From an uncultured Granulosicoccaceae bacterium (lineage in GTDB: Bacteria > Pseudomonadota > Gammaproteobacteria > Granulosicoccales > Granulosicoccaceae): a stretch of 64,000 nt of DNA. The stretch is taken from the NCBI GenBank assembly GCA_937922675.1, contig CALAJN010000007.1, positions 1-64,000 on the forward strand, read 5' to 3'. The notes beneath the pieces are model-generated. The model saw only the letters and a program-made list of their open reading frames with translations, made no database searches and was not told the origin of the DNA. Shown here one piece after another: positions 18,389 through 28,736 of the stretch (within the stretch, counting starts at the first letter, position 1; each line of letters starts with the position of its first letter). Both the position numbers and the translations under genes were made by a program.

Positions 18389-19314
18389 TGGTGAATACGT
18401 CCTTGCTCTCGTGTAAAGCGCTGGTGCGTCGCTATGGAAGAACGCGTGCGCTCGATGGCGTTGACCTTGAACTGGCCGGGGGCGCACCTATCGCCCTGGT
18501 GGGGCCGAACGGTGCGGGTAAGACCACGCTATTCTCGGTTTTGTGCGGTTTTGTACGCCCAACCTCAGGTGAGGTGCGTGTGCTTGGGCACCGACCGGGT
18601 AGCTCAGCACTGCGTGGACAACTGGGTGCTCTGCCGCAGGATGCCTTGTTGGCGCCACGTCGCACGGTCGGGGCGCAGCTTGAGGACTTTGCGCGATTAC
18701 AGGGTATGACGCGGGCGGTTGCACGTAGCGAACGTGAACGCGTGCTTGATGTTGTGGATCTTGCTGGCGTGGCGCGCCAACTACCCGATTCACTCAGCCA
18801 CGGTATGGGCAAGCGTGTGGCCTTTGCACAGTCGTTGATCGGCTCGCCACGTCTGGTGCTTCTCGATGAACCCACCGCTGGTGTTGATCCACCCAATGTG
18901 CGTGTCATTCACGGGCTGATACGTGAGATGGCAGGTCAGATCGACTTCATGATCAGTAGCCACAACCTCGACGAGTTGGAACGCCTGACAGACCGCGTGG
19001 TGTACCTGGACAGCGGGCGAGTATCCGCACGTGGCGCCATCGCAAACGATGATAGTGCGAGCAGTCAAATTGGCAGGCTCACCATCACGCTTGAGACTAT
19101 CCAGGCAAGTGCTGCTGAACAGGCAGCTTTTGCCTTGACGCAGCTTGAGTCAATCAGCGCCTGCAGAGCTACGCCGCGTGGTGATCTTGTGGCAGAGGTG
19201 GTGAACGAAGATCTGGCGGCTCGTGACGTTATTGAGTGGTGTGCAGCTCATAATGTGAGCTGGCGACGACTGGCACGTGGGCGTTCACTTGAGGCACGCC
19301 TGTACGATGATTGA
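18388..19314 (+). CDS. ABC transporter ATPase (NosF-like)
   Basis: 308 residues. It shows Walker A GPNGAGKTTLF, Q-loop LPQDALL, signature LSHGMGKRVAFAQSL (differs from LSGGQ), Walker B LVLLDEPTAGVDP, and switch His SSHNLDEL. The last 85 residues after the ATPase core are an extra regulatory or coupling region. It starts inside the stop of the permease gene (TGATG). It supplies the energy for the adjacent permease. Confidence 0.88.
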   Translation: MVNTSLLSCKALVRRYGRTRALDGVDLELAGGAPIALVGPNGAGKTTLFSVLCGFVRPTSGEVRVLGHRPGSSALRGQLGALPQDALLAPRRTVGAQLEDFARLQGMTRAVARSERERVLDVVDLAGVARQLPDSLSHGMGKRVAFAQSLIGSPRLVLLDEPTAGVDPPNVRVIHGLIREMAGQIDFMISSHNLDELERLTDRVVYLDSGRVSARGAIANDDSASSQIGRLTITLETIQASAAEQAAFALTQLESISACRATPRGDLVAEVVNEDLAARDVIEWCAAHNVSWRRLARGRSLEARLYDD

Positions 19315-19335
19315 TGTGCTACACGCGTGCTATCC

Positions 19336-19356
19336 GGCGCTACGCTCAGTAGCGTC
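19336..19356 (+). terminator. Hairpin after the ABC genes, no T-tract
   Basis: CGCTAC (19338-19343), loop GCTCA, GTAGCG (19349-19354), extended by a G-T and a G-C pair. It lies 22 bases after the ATPase stop. A run of T is missing, so it is only a possible terminator or mRNA 3' end. Confidence 0.3.
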
Positions 19357-19498
19357 TGGTGCACCGTAGTCGCTTCCAGTAGATCAGTCGTTCTTTTCGG
19401 GGTGTGGTCGAGACCGTGCTCATGCTGATGCGACCTGGGCGCGCCGTGCCCACTGTCTTTTGGCCCTTTGCAACAACAATACAGGCAGTTAGCAGACT

Positions 19499-19711
19499 AT
19501 GGATTCACAGAAAAAAAGCGGTACGGGATTCTGGTCTGTCGTGCAGAGCGTTCTGGCGGCGGCAATCGGCGTTCAATCCAAGGCAAATAAGGAGCGCGAT
19601 TTCAAACACGGCAACCCCATACACTTTATTGTGGGCGGACTGATCGGAACCATTATTTTTGTGGTCGCCGTGTGGTTATTTGTGCAGTATCTTATTCATT
19701 CATCGTCGTAG
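19499..19711 (+). CDS. DUF2970 small membrane protein
   Basis: A 70-residue protein: WSVVQSVLAAAIGVQSKANKERDF followed by one C-terminal membrane helix (IVGGLIGTIIFVVAVWLFVQYLI). This is the DUF2970 pattern common in proteobacteria, with no known function. The upstream 180 bases hold no other gene that I can support. Confidence 0.8.
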   Translation: MDSQKKSGTGFWSVVQSVLAAAIGVQSKANKERDFKHGNPIHFIVGGLIGTIIFVVAVWLFVQYLIHSSS

Positions 19712-19760
19712 TTGTAACGCTACTTCGATAGCCCCCGCGCGTACCTGGCCAAGCAAAGAG

Positions 19761-20978
19761 TCAATCGCCCGCAAGCTGCGTACGGATCTCGATATCGCCC
19801 ACGAGCGTCCGGTGCACGGGGCACTTGTCAGCGATCTCGAGCAGGCGTTCACGACTTGCAGTATCAAGATTCCCTGTCAACTTGACTTCTCGTGTCAGCA
19901 CGTCAATTTTCTTTGGTGATTGCTCGCAACCATCGCAATCGGTTTGATGTTCACGGTCGTGGTGCAGGATGACAGAAACGTCATGGAGAGCAAGACCCTT
20001 TCGTTCGGCATACATGCGCAAGGTCATGGCAGTGCAGGTGCCGAGTGCGGAGAGCAGCTGCTCATAGGGGTCGGGCCCGCTGTTGCGACCTCCAAGTATT
20101 TTCGGTTCGTCAGCAATCCATTGGTGATCGTCGCTGAAGACATCGAGCGCGAAACGGTGATCGCGTTCGTCGACCTGGACGATGCCCTTTTCAAGCTTCG
20201 GGCGAGTAGGTGCTCGCGTGGTGTCAGTAAGACGGCTGGCCCAGCCTGAAATCATGGAGGCAACGAATTCGGCATCGTGAGCCTTGCTCAGAAGATGGTC
20301 CGCACCGTTGAGATCAACAAAGCTCTTGGGGTGTTTGGCCGCCTTGTATATCCGTTCTGCATGCGAGACATCAACAATGGTGTCTGTGGGCGAGTGCATG
20401 ACAAGCAAGGCGCGTTTGAGGTTTGCGATATGGTCCACATCGGTCTTGCGGATATCGTCCAGGAAGCTCTGGCGGATCGTGAAGCTCCTGCCGCCGAGTT
20501 TTACTTCTGCCTCTCCTTGAGACTCGATGCGCTCGATATCGCAGGCAAACTGCTTGGACACGTGTTGTGCATCTGCGGGCGACCCGATAGTGACAACGCC
20601 TCGGCACTCAGGGATGTCGTGGGCTGCGTTGAGAACCGCCGTGCCACCTAGGCTATGGCCGATGAGCAACTGCGGGGCACGATCCTTGTCACGCAGGTAT
20701 GCAGCTGCAGCAATCAGGTCCCCGACGTTGGAGGAGAAATGTGTGTTGGCAAAGTCGCCGTCGCTATTGCCAAGCCCGGTGAAGTCGAAGCGCATAACGG
20801 CGTAGCCGCGTGCAACCAGAGCCCGTGCGATCCGTGAGGCCGCGGCGATGTCCTTGCCGCAGGTAAAGCAATGCGCAAACAGCGCCGTGCCCAGCGGTGC
20901 GGTATCAGGTGTTTCGAGCAAACCCGCAAGTGTGCTGCCGTCTTGACCGGGGAATTCAATTTTCTGGCGTTGTGGCAT
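19761..20978 (-). CDS. Alpha/beta hydrolase fused to an OsmC-type domain
   Basis: 405 residues. The N-terminal 250 residues form an alpha/beta hydrolase with FAHCFTCGKD, nucleophile elbow LIGHSLGGTA, and a C-terminal catalytic His in NGADHLLS. The C-terminal 140 residues form an OsmC/Ohr-like domain with two conserved cysteines, in LGTCTAMTLRMYAE and ADKCPVHRTL, suited to thiol-dependent peroxide reduction. Such fusions are known. Substrate not known. The gene stands alone, convergent with the DUF2970 gene. Confidence 0.9.
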   Translation of the reverse strand: MPQRQKIEFPGQDGSTLAGLLETPDTAPLGTALFAHCFTCGKDIAAASRIARALVARGYAVMRFDFTGLGNSDGDFANTHFSSNVGDLIAAAAYLRDKDRAPQLLIGHSLGGTAVLNAAHDIPECRGVVTIGSPADAQHVSKQFACDIERIESQGEAEVKLGGRSFTIRQSFLDDIRKTDVDHIANLKRALLVMHSPTDTIVDVSHAERIYKAAKHPKSFVDLNGADHLLSKAHDAEFVASMISGWASRLTDTTRAPTRPKLEKGIVQVDERDHRFALDVFSDDHQWIADEPKILGGRNSGPDPYEQLLSALGTCTAMTLRMYAERKGLALHDVSVILHHDREHQTDCDGCEQSPKKIDVLTREVKLTGNLDTASRERLLEIADKCPVHRTLVGDIEIRTQLAGD

Positions 20979-21029
20979 GGCAGGCTATTGATGTGTTGGT
21001 TGTATGCAGACGAGCGCCCCCGGGCGCCG

Positions 21030-21728
21030 TCACAATGCGGTGGCTCGCTCGAGTGCTTGCTCGATCACTGGTAGTGCATGTTCCAGTAGCAGAGGCTGAG
21101 CTTCAGCCGTTGGATGAATGCCATCGCGTTGAAAGTAGTTGCGGTCCATGGCGATGGGCTCGAGGAAAAATGGTAGGAATGATGCGCCTGTGGCCTTGGC
21201 AGCCTCGCCAAAGGCGTCGCTGAATGACTCGGTGTAGGCAGGCCCATAGTTGGACGGGATCATCATGCCGAAGATCAAGGCTGCAGCGCCGCTGTTCTGC
21301 GCAGCTTCTGCCATGGCGATCAGGTTATCGCGCATCGCGTTGGTGGGATAGGCCCGCAGACCATCGTTGCCACCCAGCTCGATGATGACCAGATCTGGCT
21401 TGAAGCGCTCGAGTGCGGCCGGCAGCCTGCGCATCCCACCGGCGGTCGTATCACCGCTGATGCTGGCATTGACCATCTGCACGCCCGGCCAGGTCTTGGC
21501 CAGCGCCTCTGCGGCAAGACTCACCCAGCCATCACTCTCGGCCAGGCCATAGGCAGCGCTGAGACTATCGCCGAGCACCAGGACGACAGGGCCTTCGCTC
21601 TCCGCGCCAGTACCATCAGCCGACGTCGGCCTCCCGTGAGCCAGCGCCACAGTGAGCACAACTGACCAAAAAATGATCCTGAGCCCCGCAGGGCGGCGGC
21701 TTGATAAAGCTGTCAAAAATCCCATCAA
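21030..21728 (-). CDS. tesA: Multifunctional acyl-CoA thioesterase/lysophospholipase (TesA-like)
   Basis: A 232-residue SGNH/GDSL hydrolase with a signal peptide. Block I is VLGDSLSAAYG (Ser), block II has Gly in ASISGDTTAGG, block III is IELGGNDGLR (Asn), and block V is DGIHPTAEAQ (Asp and His). It is divergent from an ybbA-ybbP pair, as in E. coli. It cleaves acyl thioesters or esters in the periplasm. The start is ATG 21728 or the adjoining ATG 21725. Confidence 0.92.
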   Translation of the reverse strand: MMGFLTALSSRRPAGLRIIFWSVVLTVALAHGRPTSADGTGAESEGPVVLVLGDSLSAAYGLAESDGWVSLAAEALAKTWPGVQMVNASISGDTTAGGMRRLPAALERFKPDLVIIELGGNDGLRAYPTNAMRDNLIAMAEAAQNSGAAALIFGMMIPSNYGPAYTESFSDAFGEAAKATGASFLPFFLEPIAMDRNYFQRDGIHPTAEAQPLLLEHALPVIEQALERATAL

Positions 21729-21873
21729 CAGTCTCTTGCGAACAAGTAGGTGGTGGTGCGGTCCTTAGTGAGTGCACTATGCATACTGCATCATATTCTG
21801 TGAGACCACGCTTGCCCTGTAAATATCCGGGCCGGCTATCCATTTCAACGCACGATACGCACGAGCCTCATCA

Positions 21874-22656
21874 ATGAGCACTAGAGCAGACGCCGCTGGC
21901 TCCCTGGTTGGCGTGACCGACGGCGCAGCCATCGTCGATAAGCCTTCGGCTCTGGCCTCGAGCGCGGCCTCAAGCGCGTCGGCGTCTGGCGGGGTTTTAC
22001 TGGTGCGCGATGTCGGCAAGAGCGTCTCTGGGCCGGAAGGCGATCTGGTCATCTTGTCCTCGCTGAATATGCGAGTCTCTCCCGGAGAGGCTCTCGCGAT
22101 TGTCGGGCCGTCTGGCTCGGGCAAGTCCACATTGCTTGGATTGCTCGCAGGGCTCGACACGCCCACGTCCGGCGAGGTCGAGCTGCTAGGCCAGTCCCTG
22201 TCGACCCTGGACGAGGACCAGCGGGCGCGCTTGCGCGCAGGTGATGTCGGTTTTGTGTTCCAGAACTTTCAATTGCTGCCGGGGCTTACAGCGCTTGAGA
22301 ATGTCATGTTGCCCCTTGAGCTCGCTGGCGCTGCGGATGCGCCAAGCCGGGCTCGTAACATGTTGGCTGAAGTCGGGCTCGATCATCGGGCAGGGCACCA
22401 GCCTCTACAGCTGTCGGGCGGTGAGCAGCAACGTGTGGCCTTGGCCCGGGCATTTGTGTCGCAGCCTGCGATTTTGTTTGCCGATGAGCCCACGGGTAAT
22501 CTTGATGGTGAGACGGGACGGCGAGTGATCGATCTGATGTTCTCGCTGCGCGAGAGTCGCGGTGCTGCCCTGGTTCTGGTCACGCATGATGAGCGATTGG
22601 CCGCTCGATGCGATCGCCGTCTGGTGATGGGCGATGGCAAACTGACCACAGGCTGA
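21874..22656 (+). CDS. ybbA: ABC transporter ATPase (YbbA/LolD type)
   Basis: 260 residues. It shows Walker A GPSGSGKSTLLGLL, Q-loop VFQNFQLLPGLTALENV, signature LSGGEQQRVALARAF, Walker B ILFADEPTGNLD, and switch THDERLA. An N-terminal Ala/Ser-rich extension of about 40 residues precedes the ATPase fold, so the true start may be further in. Four bases separate it from the FtsX-type permease gene. Known family partners act on periplasmic or membrane lipid substrates. Confidence 0.9.
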   Translation: MSTRADAAGSLVGVTDGAAIVDKPSALASSAASSASASGGVLLVRDVGKSVSGPEGDLVILSSLNMRVSPGEALAIVGPSGSGKSTLLGLLAGLDTPTSGEVELLGQSLSTLDEDQRARLRAGDVGFVFQNFQLLPGLTALENVMLPLELAGAADAPSRARNMLAEVGLDHRAGHQPLQLSGGEQQRVALARAFVSQPAILFADEPTGNLDGETGRRVIDLMFSLRESRGAALVLVTHDERLAARCDRRLVMGDGKLTTG

Positions 22657-22660
22657 TGTC

Positions 22661-25180
22661 ATGAGTGTCACAAAGACATCGGGAATGATCAGGCAGGGCC
22701 GCTTTGCGTTGCGTTCGCTCGGGCGAGATCTCAGGGCCGGTGAATTGCGCGTACTCGCGCTCGCCCTTGTGGTGGCGGTAGCGTCGGTCACGGCGGTCAG
22801 CTTCTTCACTGATCGAATCGGCCGCGCCGTCGAGCGTCAGGCAGGCGATGTGCTGGCGGCAGATCTACTGGCCTCCTCGGGGCTTGCCTTACCAGAGGGT
22901 TTGGAGCAGGCCGTAGCGGAACGTGGTGTTGATACCGCCTTTCATACCCGCTTTCCTTCGGTCGTGATTGACAGTGACGGTGAGTCACAACTAGTCGCGA
23001 TCAAGGCGGTGACCGCAGGCTACCCCTTGCGCGGTAGTGTGCGCATTGCGTCAGTGGATGATCCGGCTGCAACGCAAAGCCTGGGCAGTAACAGCGGGCA
23101 TCCCGAACCCGGCACCGTCTGGGTGGACAGGCCCTTGGTAGACGGGCTTGCATTGACACAGAACGAGATCCTGGAACTCGGTGCGATCACACTGAGGGTT
23201 GCAGGCGTTATCGATTATGAGCCGGATCGCGGTCAAAACTTTTTCGAGTTTGCACCGCGCGTCATGATGAATGCTGCCGACCTTGAAAAGGCAGAGTTGC
23301 TTGGGCCAGGCAGTCGGGCGCGTTATGCCTTGTTGATGGCGGGCGATCCTGCAGAGGTCACCGATGCGCGTGAGTATCTGGAGCAGCAGTACCCCGGTGA
23401 GTTGCGGCTGCAAGGTGTACGCGACGGGAGCCCTCAGATGCAAAGGGCGCTGGATCGCGCACAGCGCTTTCTCGGTCTTGCCTCGGTTGTCACGGTGTTG
23501 CTTGCCGGTGCGGCCATCGCACTCGCAGTCCGCCACTTTGCCCGAGCCCAGGCGGATGCGGGCGCTGTCATGCGCACCCTTGGTGCCTCACGCAATGAAG
23601 TCATTGTTTGGCTTGCCGCTCGTTTGACCCTGATAGCGCTGGTGGCATCGCTGATTGGAGCACTGATCGGTTGGTTGGCGCAGCGGGTACTGGCGGGCAT
23701 GTTGGTGAGCTGGTTCGGTTTTGAGTTGCCGTCGGCGGGATTCACGGCACCATTGATTGGCATGGTGACCGCGTTTATCGCCTTGGCAGGCTTTGGGCTG
23801 TTGCCAGTGATTCGCGCCGGGCGTGTCAATGTCATGCGTGTGCTGCAAAACGACTACGCCGGTGTGGACGGCAGTGCGGCTGTGGCCGCCTTATTGGGTA
23901 TCGGGGCAACTTTTCTGGTCGTCTGGCTGCTATCGGGTGATCCCCTGTTGTCCTTGATAGTAGTGGCCGGGGTAGTGGTCATGTTGCTGGTGTTCGCACT
24001 TTTTGGCCGCTTGATGATTCGTGCTGTCAGACGACTCGCTGGTGGTCGCTACCGACTGGCGGTCGCGGGGCTTGAGCGCAGGGCTGCCTCAAGCGTCGTG
24101 CAACTTGCCGCGTTCGCCATGGGCATCATGGCCCTGTTGCTGATAGCGATTGTGCGTGTGGACATTCTTGCCGCCTGGGAGCAGGATCTGCCACCGGATG
24201 CGCCCAACGTGTTCGTGCTGAACATACAGCCGGATCAGGCAGACGCATTTGCGGCGCGTCTGGACGAGCAGGGTATTGATAACAATGGGCTGTTTCCGAT
24301 GGTGCGTGCACGCCTTGCGGCCCATAACGGTGAGCCTGTGCTCGAAGATCCAAACGATGCCCAACAACAACGCCGTGCGCGCCGTGAGTACAACCTGTCG
24401 TTCACCGATACGTTGCCGGTAAGCAACTCCATCGATGCGGGCGAATTCTGGGAAGCTGGTGACACAAAGCCCCAACTTTCCGTGGACCGTGCCTGGGCAG
24501 AAGAGCGCGGCTTTGCGCTGGGCGATAGCTTGACCTTTCGGGTAGCAGGCGTTGATGTCACAGGTACCATCACCAGTTTTCGTCTGGTTGACTGGGAGTC
24601 GTTTGACGTCAATTTCTTTGCGCTGGCAAACCCGGCCATGCTTGAGGGCTTTCCGGCTACCTACGTAACCAGCTTTCGTATCGAGGAAGACTTCGCCACC
24701 GCGACCACGGGATGGGCGCGTGAGTTTCCAGGTGTGGCCACATTGGATATCGGCTCGATCATCACGCGTGTCAAGACACTGATGGACCGTGCGTCTTCGG
24801 CGGTGGAGTATGTTTTTCTGTTCACGCTCGCTGCAGGTTTTTGCGTCTTGCTTGCCGCGGTTCAAAGCAGTCAGCGTGAGCGGATCAAGGAGAGTGCGTT
24901 ACTGCGCGCTCTAGGTGCCTCACATGAGCAGGTGCGCCGTGCGGTACTCAGTGAGTTCGCGATACTCGGTGGTCTTGCAGGTGCGCTCGCCGCTTTGTTT
25001 GCAACCGCCATTGCCTTCAGTCTCAGTCGATTCGTATTCGAGTTGCCGTTCCAACTCAACATCGGACTCTGGATGATCGGTGTATTGGGTGGAGCTGCCG
25101 GGATCAGCCTGGTCGGTTACCTGGCGACAAGGCGTGTATTGCACACGCCTCCAATGGTTGCACTAAAAGCGAGCGCCTAG
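22661..25180 (+). CDS. ybbP: FtsX-family ABC permease (YbbP)
   Basis: 839 residues. One N-terminal helix (RVLALALVVAVASVTAVSFFTD), a large periplasmic domain, and two FtsX core domains with helix clusters at about 265-460 and 690-835. The …GASRNEVIVWLAAR and …GASHEQVRRAVLSEFA coupling segments are visible. Length and gene order (tesA / ybbA-ybbP) match the E. coli system. Function is not settled; a role in moving or removing membrane-bound molecules is inferred. Confidence 0.92.
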   Translation: MSVTKTSGMIRQGRFALRSLGRDLRAGELRVLALALVVAVASVTAVSFFTDRIGRAVERQAGDVLAADLLASSGLALPEGLEQAVAERGVDTAFHTRFPSVVIDSDGESQLVAIKAVTAGYPLRGSVRIASVDDPAATQSLGSNSGHPEPGTVWVDRPLVDGLALTQNEILELGAITLRVAGVIDYEPDRGQNFFEFAPRVMMNAADLEKAELLGPGSRARYALLMAGDPAEVTDAREYLEQQYPGELRLQGVRDGSPQMQRALDRAQRFLGLASVVTVLLAGAAIALAVRHFARAQADAGAVMRTLGASRNEVIVWLAARLTLIALVASLIGALIGWLAQRVLAGMLVSWFGFELPSAGFTAPLIGMVTAFIALAGFGLLPVIRAGRVNVMRVLQNDYAGVDGSAAVAALLGIGATFLVVWLLSGDPLLSLIVVAGVVVMLLVFALFGRLMIRAVRRLAGGRYRLAVAGLERRAASSVVQLAAFAMGIMALLLIAIVRVDILAAWEQDLPPDAPNVFVLNIQPDQADAFAARLDEQGIDNNGLFPMVRARLAAHNGEPVLEDPNDAQQQRRARREYNLSFTDTLPVSNSIDAGEFWEAGDTKPQLSVDRAWAEERGFALGDSLTFRVAGVDVTGTITSFRLVDWESFDVNFFALANPAMLEGFPATYVTSFRIEEDFATATTGWAREFPGVATLDIGSIITRVKTLMDRASSAVEYVFLFTLAAGFCVLLAAVQSSQRERIKESALLRALGASHEQVRRAVLSEFAILGGLAGALAALFATAIAFSLSRFVFELPFQLNIGLWMIGVLGGAAGISLVGYLATRRVLHTPPMVALKASA

Positions 25181-25239
25181 CCGTTGATCTGAATCAAACG
25201 GGTGCCGATCGACGGTGTGCTCAGGAGATAGTCGGCGCG

Positions 25240-25245
25240 TATACT
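25240..25245 (+). promoter_or_regulatory. Putative -10 element of relA
   Basis: TATACT 30 bases before the relA start, inside GGCGCGTATACT, which also occurs before aroC. No convincing -35. Confidence 0.35.
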
Positions 25246-25275
25246 AGTGCGCTTGATCCCACGCGTTCACCGCGT

Positions 25276-27480
25276 ATGAAGCACACGTTCAGCGCTGACG
25301 AAGAGGCACTCGCAACACCTGAGGGTGCGCTTGCTGTGCTCGCAGGAGACGTCACGCGCAACCAGCGGCTCGTGCTCAAGCGCGCCATTGATGCCTGGTT
25401 TGAGATCCGTAGCGAGCACTCCAGCTATCCGGATGCGCTGTTCGTGGCAGCGCAGCTCAAGGCCATGCGTGCGGACACACCCATCCTTGTTGCTGCTCTG
25501 TTCGGCACGGACGTGTCCGCACGTCATTATGCGCAAGATCATGTGCGTGAGCATTTTGGTCAGGAGTGCGCAACGCTTGTAACCGGCGTACGCTGGTTGA
25601 ACGAGCTGACAATCAACGACTCAGCTTCGTCAACATCTTCGGATACGCGCGATCAGGCGGAGCGCCTGCGTCGCATGGTGTTGTCGCTGGTGGAGGATAT
25701 TCGCGTAGTGCTGGTCAAGCTCGCGTATCGCACACAGCGCTTGTACAAGTTGGTCAAGCACGATGATCCGCAAAGCATCGCCCTTGCCGAGGAAACCCTT
25801 GCGATCTATGCGCCGCTCGCTAACCGTCTGGGTCTCGGGCAACTCAAGTGGGAGCTGGAGGACGTGGCGTTTCGTATCGTGAATCCTGATGCCTACAAGC
25901 ACATTGCAAGATCACTGGAAGAAAACCGCGCCGCTCGAGAATGCTACATACATGAGTTTGTCGACACCCTTGATCAGCAGCTTGTAGCAGGTGGCATTGA
26001 AGGAGCAGAGGTGTTTGGACGACCCAAGCACATACACAGCATCTGGAAGAAGATGCGCGCCAAGCACATCGAGTTTGCTGATCTTTTTGATGTGCGTGCC
26101 GTGCGCGTGCTTGTCGATGACGTGCAGCAGTGTTACGGCGCTTTGGGGTTGGCCCATGGTTGTTGGCAGCCGATTGCACGCGAGTTTGATGACTACATCG
26201 CCAATCCCAAGGACAACGGATATCGCTCCTTGCACACCGCTGTTATCGGGCCTGCAGGAAAGCCCGTGGAGATTCAGATACGCACTCGGTCCATGGACAA
26301 CGATGCGGAAAACGGGGTCGCCGCGCACTGGGCCTACAAGGAAGGAAGCCCGGTTGATGAGGCTTTGCAGAAAAACATCAATGCGCTGCGCCAGTTGCTC
26401 GAAGACAACGATGATGATCAGCTGGTTGAAGGGTTCAACCAACAGATAGACGCTGAGCGTGTGTATGTCTTTACGCCCAAAGGTGAGGTGATTGACCTGG
26501 TGGGCGGGTCAACACCGCTGGATTTTGCGTATCACATTCATTCTGAAATCGGGCACCGGTGTCGTGGAGCCAAGATAAACGGCAGCATCGTTACTCTGAC
26601 GCATAAGCTCAACTCGGGAGATCGGGTCGAGATACTCACGACTCGTGAGCCTGCACCGAGTCGCGATTGGTTGAATCGCTCGCTCGGCTACCTTGCATCA
26701 GGTCGTGCACGAGGCAAGGTGCGCGCCTGGTTCAATGCGCGTGATCACGATCAGCATGTTGTAGACGGGCGGGCAGTGCTGGAGCGCGAACTCAAACGCC
26801 TGAAGGTCAATTCAGTGTCGATCGAGAAGTTGGTGCGTCGGCTCAAGTTTGACAAACCTGAACAGTTGTTCGTCGCCATCGGTCGAAACGATGTCAGCAT
26901 CGCTCAGATCGCCGGTGCCATAGAGCAACTCAGCGAACCGGCAACCGGCTTGCCGGTAGTGACTATGCCCAGTAGCGGTCAGCGCCAATCCGGCGCTCGG
27001 CGTGCCAAGCCAAGCAGCGGTGACGATGGTGTGCGTGTACGCGGTGTGGGCAACCTGCTCACAACCGTTGCCAACTGCTGTCAGCCGGTACCTTGGGATG
27101 ACATCGTCGGTTTCATCACCCGTGGCAAGGGTGTGACGATACATCGCGCTGACTGCAGCAACATGATCAATCTTGGCGAGGCAGAATTGGCGCGCTTGAT
27201 CGAGGTAGACTGGGGCTCTGAGGAGGCACAGCAAGATCGTCACTATCAGGTAAAGATACTCATTCAGGCCTATGACCGGCAGGGCTTGTTGCGTGATGTG
27301 TCCACCGTGTTGGCCAACCAGAGTATTGATGTGGTCGCTGTCAACACCCTCTCGGATCCCGAGGAGCAGATAGCTGACATGCATCTGACTGTGCAAGTCG
27401 CCAATATGGGAGAGCTGACCATGCTGATGGATCGGATTCGACAGCTTCGCAACGTCAGCGCCGTGGAGCGAGAGATCTAG
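25276..27480 (+). CDS. relA: GTP pyrophosphokinase, RelA type
   Basis: A 734-residue synthetase of (p)ppGpp that acts on the ribosome when amino acids are short. The N-terminal hydrolase-like domain lacks the HD catalytic pair, so it should be synthetase-only. The synthetase domain has [14 protein letters not shown] and [23 protein letters not shown] is the RelA-type (EXDD) motif rather than the RXKD of bifunctional SpoT. A TGS domain ([13 protein letters not shown]), a CC-containing zinc-finger region (NCCQPVP) and a C-terminal ACT domain follow. Confidence 0.95.
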   Translation: MKHTFSADEEALATPEGALAVLAGDVTRNQRLVLKRAIDAWFEIRSEHSSYPDALFVAAQLKAMRADTPILVAALFGTDVSARHYAQDHVREHFGQECATLVTGVRWLNELTINDSASSTSSDTRDQAERLRRMVLSLVEDIRVVLVKLAYRTQRLYKLVKHDDPQSIALAEETLAIYAPLANRLGLGQLKWELEDVAFRIVNPDAYKHIARSLEENRAARECYIHEFVDTLDQQLVAGGIEGAEVFGRPKHIHSIWKKMRAKHIEFADLFDVRAVRVLVDDVQQCYGALGLAHGCWQPIAREFDDYIANPKDNGYRSLHTAVIGPAGKPVEIQIRTRSMDNDAENGVAAHWAYKEGSPVDEALQKNINALRQLLEDNDDDQLVEGFNQQIDAERVYVFTPKGEVIDLVGGSTPLDFAYHIHSEIGHRCRGAKINGSIVTLTHKLNSGDRVEILTTREPAPSRDWLNRSLGYLASGRARGKVRAWFNARDHDQHVVDGRAVLERELKRLKVNSVSIEKLVRRLKFDKPEQLFVAIGRNDVSIAQIAGAIEQLSEPATGLPVVTMPSSGQRQSGARRAKPSSGDDGVRVRGVGNLLTTVANCCQPVPWDDIVGFITRGKGVTIHRADCSNMINLGEAELARLIEVDWGSEEAQQDRHYQVKILIQAYDRQGLLRDVSTVLANQSIDVVAVNTLSDPEEQIADMHLTVQVANMGELTMLMDRIRQLRNVSAVEREI

Positions 27481-27551
27481 CGACAGCGGCGGCCTCGCCG
27501 TGCGTAAGTCTGGTCTGGCGGGCGACACTGCCGGGCGCGTATACTTCCCCG

Positions 27552-28658
27552 ATGGCAGGTAATACCTTCGGCAAGCTCTTCACAGTCACCACGGCGGGTG
27601 AAAGTCATGGCCCGGCGTTGGTCGGTATCGTTGACGGGTGTCCGCCGGGTATTGCTCTGACGGCTGAGCACCTGCAAACCGATCTTGATCGTCGCAAGCC
27701 CGGGCAAAGCCGCTACACCACGCAGCGGCGGGAAGCCGATGAGGTCGAGATTTTGTCGGGGGTATTTGAGGGTGTGACCACCGGTACACCGATTGGTCTG
27801 TTGATCCGCAACACGGATCAACGCTCGCGAGATTACGCCAGGATCAAGGATCGTTTTCGCCCCGCGCATGCTGATTACACCTATGAGCGCAAGTATGGCG
27901 TGCGTGATTATCGGGGTGGCGGGCGCTCCTCGGCGCGTGAGACCGCTATGCGAGTGGCTGCGGGCGCCATTGCAAAACGGGTCTTGTTGAAGAGCTTTGG
28001 CACCAAAGTGCGCGGCTACCTGAGTCAACTGGGGCCGATCGTTCTTGATCGCAGCGTCCACGACGCCGATGAGGTTGAGCGCAATGCGTTCTTTTGGCCC
28101 AATGCCGGGCAGATCGAAGCGCTTGAGACGTACATGAAGCAACTGGGCAAGGACGGGGACTCGATTGGGGCCAAGGTCGAGGTTATTGCCACAGGCGTGC
28201 CGACCGGCTGGGGTGAGCCTGTGTTCGACCGGCTGGACGCGGATATCGCCCACGCGCTGATGTCGATCAATGCGGTAAAGGGGGTGGAGATCGGTGCAGG
28301 CTTTGCCTGTGTGGCGCAGCGCGGTACCGAGCACAGGGACGAGATGACCAGCCAGGGGTTTACGTCCAACCACGCCGGAGGTGTGCTCGGTGGCATCTCC
28401 TCGGGTCAGGAGATTCTCGCCTCGCTGGCGCTTAAGCCCACCTCCAGTATCCGGCTGCCGGGCCGTGGCGTGGATGTTTCAGGCGATGATATTGACGTGG
28501 CAACCACCGGTCGTCACGATCCCTGTGTGGGCATCCGGGCCACGCCTATCGCCGAGGCCATGCTGGCTCTGGTGCTGGTGGACCACGCGTTGCGCCATCG
28601 GGGGCAGAATGCCGATGTTCAGAGCGCCACACCGATGATTCCGGCGTCGGTTGTGTGA
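27552..28658 (+). CDS. aroC: Chorismate synthase
   Basis: Last step of the shikimate pathway: EPSP to chorismate with reduced FMN. It shows [65 protein letters not shown], and near the C-terminus [17 protein letters not shown]. 368 residues, standard length. A TATACT lies only 6 bases before the start codon, so a leaderless mRNA is possible. It feeds the trp genes 12 kb downstream. Confidence 0.96.
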   Translation: MAGNTFGKLFTVTTAGESHGPALVGIVDGCPPGIALTAEHLQTDLDRRKPGQSRYTTQRREADEVEILSGVFEGVTTGTPIGLLIRNTDQRSRDYARIKDRFRPAHADYTYERKYGVRDYRGGGRSSARETAMRVAAGAIAKRVLLKSFGTKVRGYLSQLGPIVLDRSVHDADEVERNAFFWPNAGQIEALETYMKQLGKDGDSIGAKVEVIATGVPTGWGEPVFDRLDADIAHALMSINAVKGVEIGAGFACVAQRGTEHRDEMTSQGFTSNHAGGVLGGISSGQEILASLALKPTSSIRLPGRGVDVSGDDIDVATTGRHDPCVGIRATPIAEAMLALVLVDHALRHRGQNADVQSATPMIPASVV

Positions 28659-28736
28659 CATATCAGAAGTGCAAGGCCGAGCGCGACGACGTACTGTAGC
28701 GCCACTCGATTCACAAACAACACAGATAGCAGTGCA

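Noticed and set aside
19404-19643. 79-residue ORF upstream of and overlapping the DUF2970 gene
   Set aside because: Overlaps the recognised DUF2970 frame for most of its second half and shows no family features.
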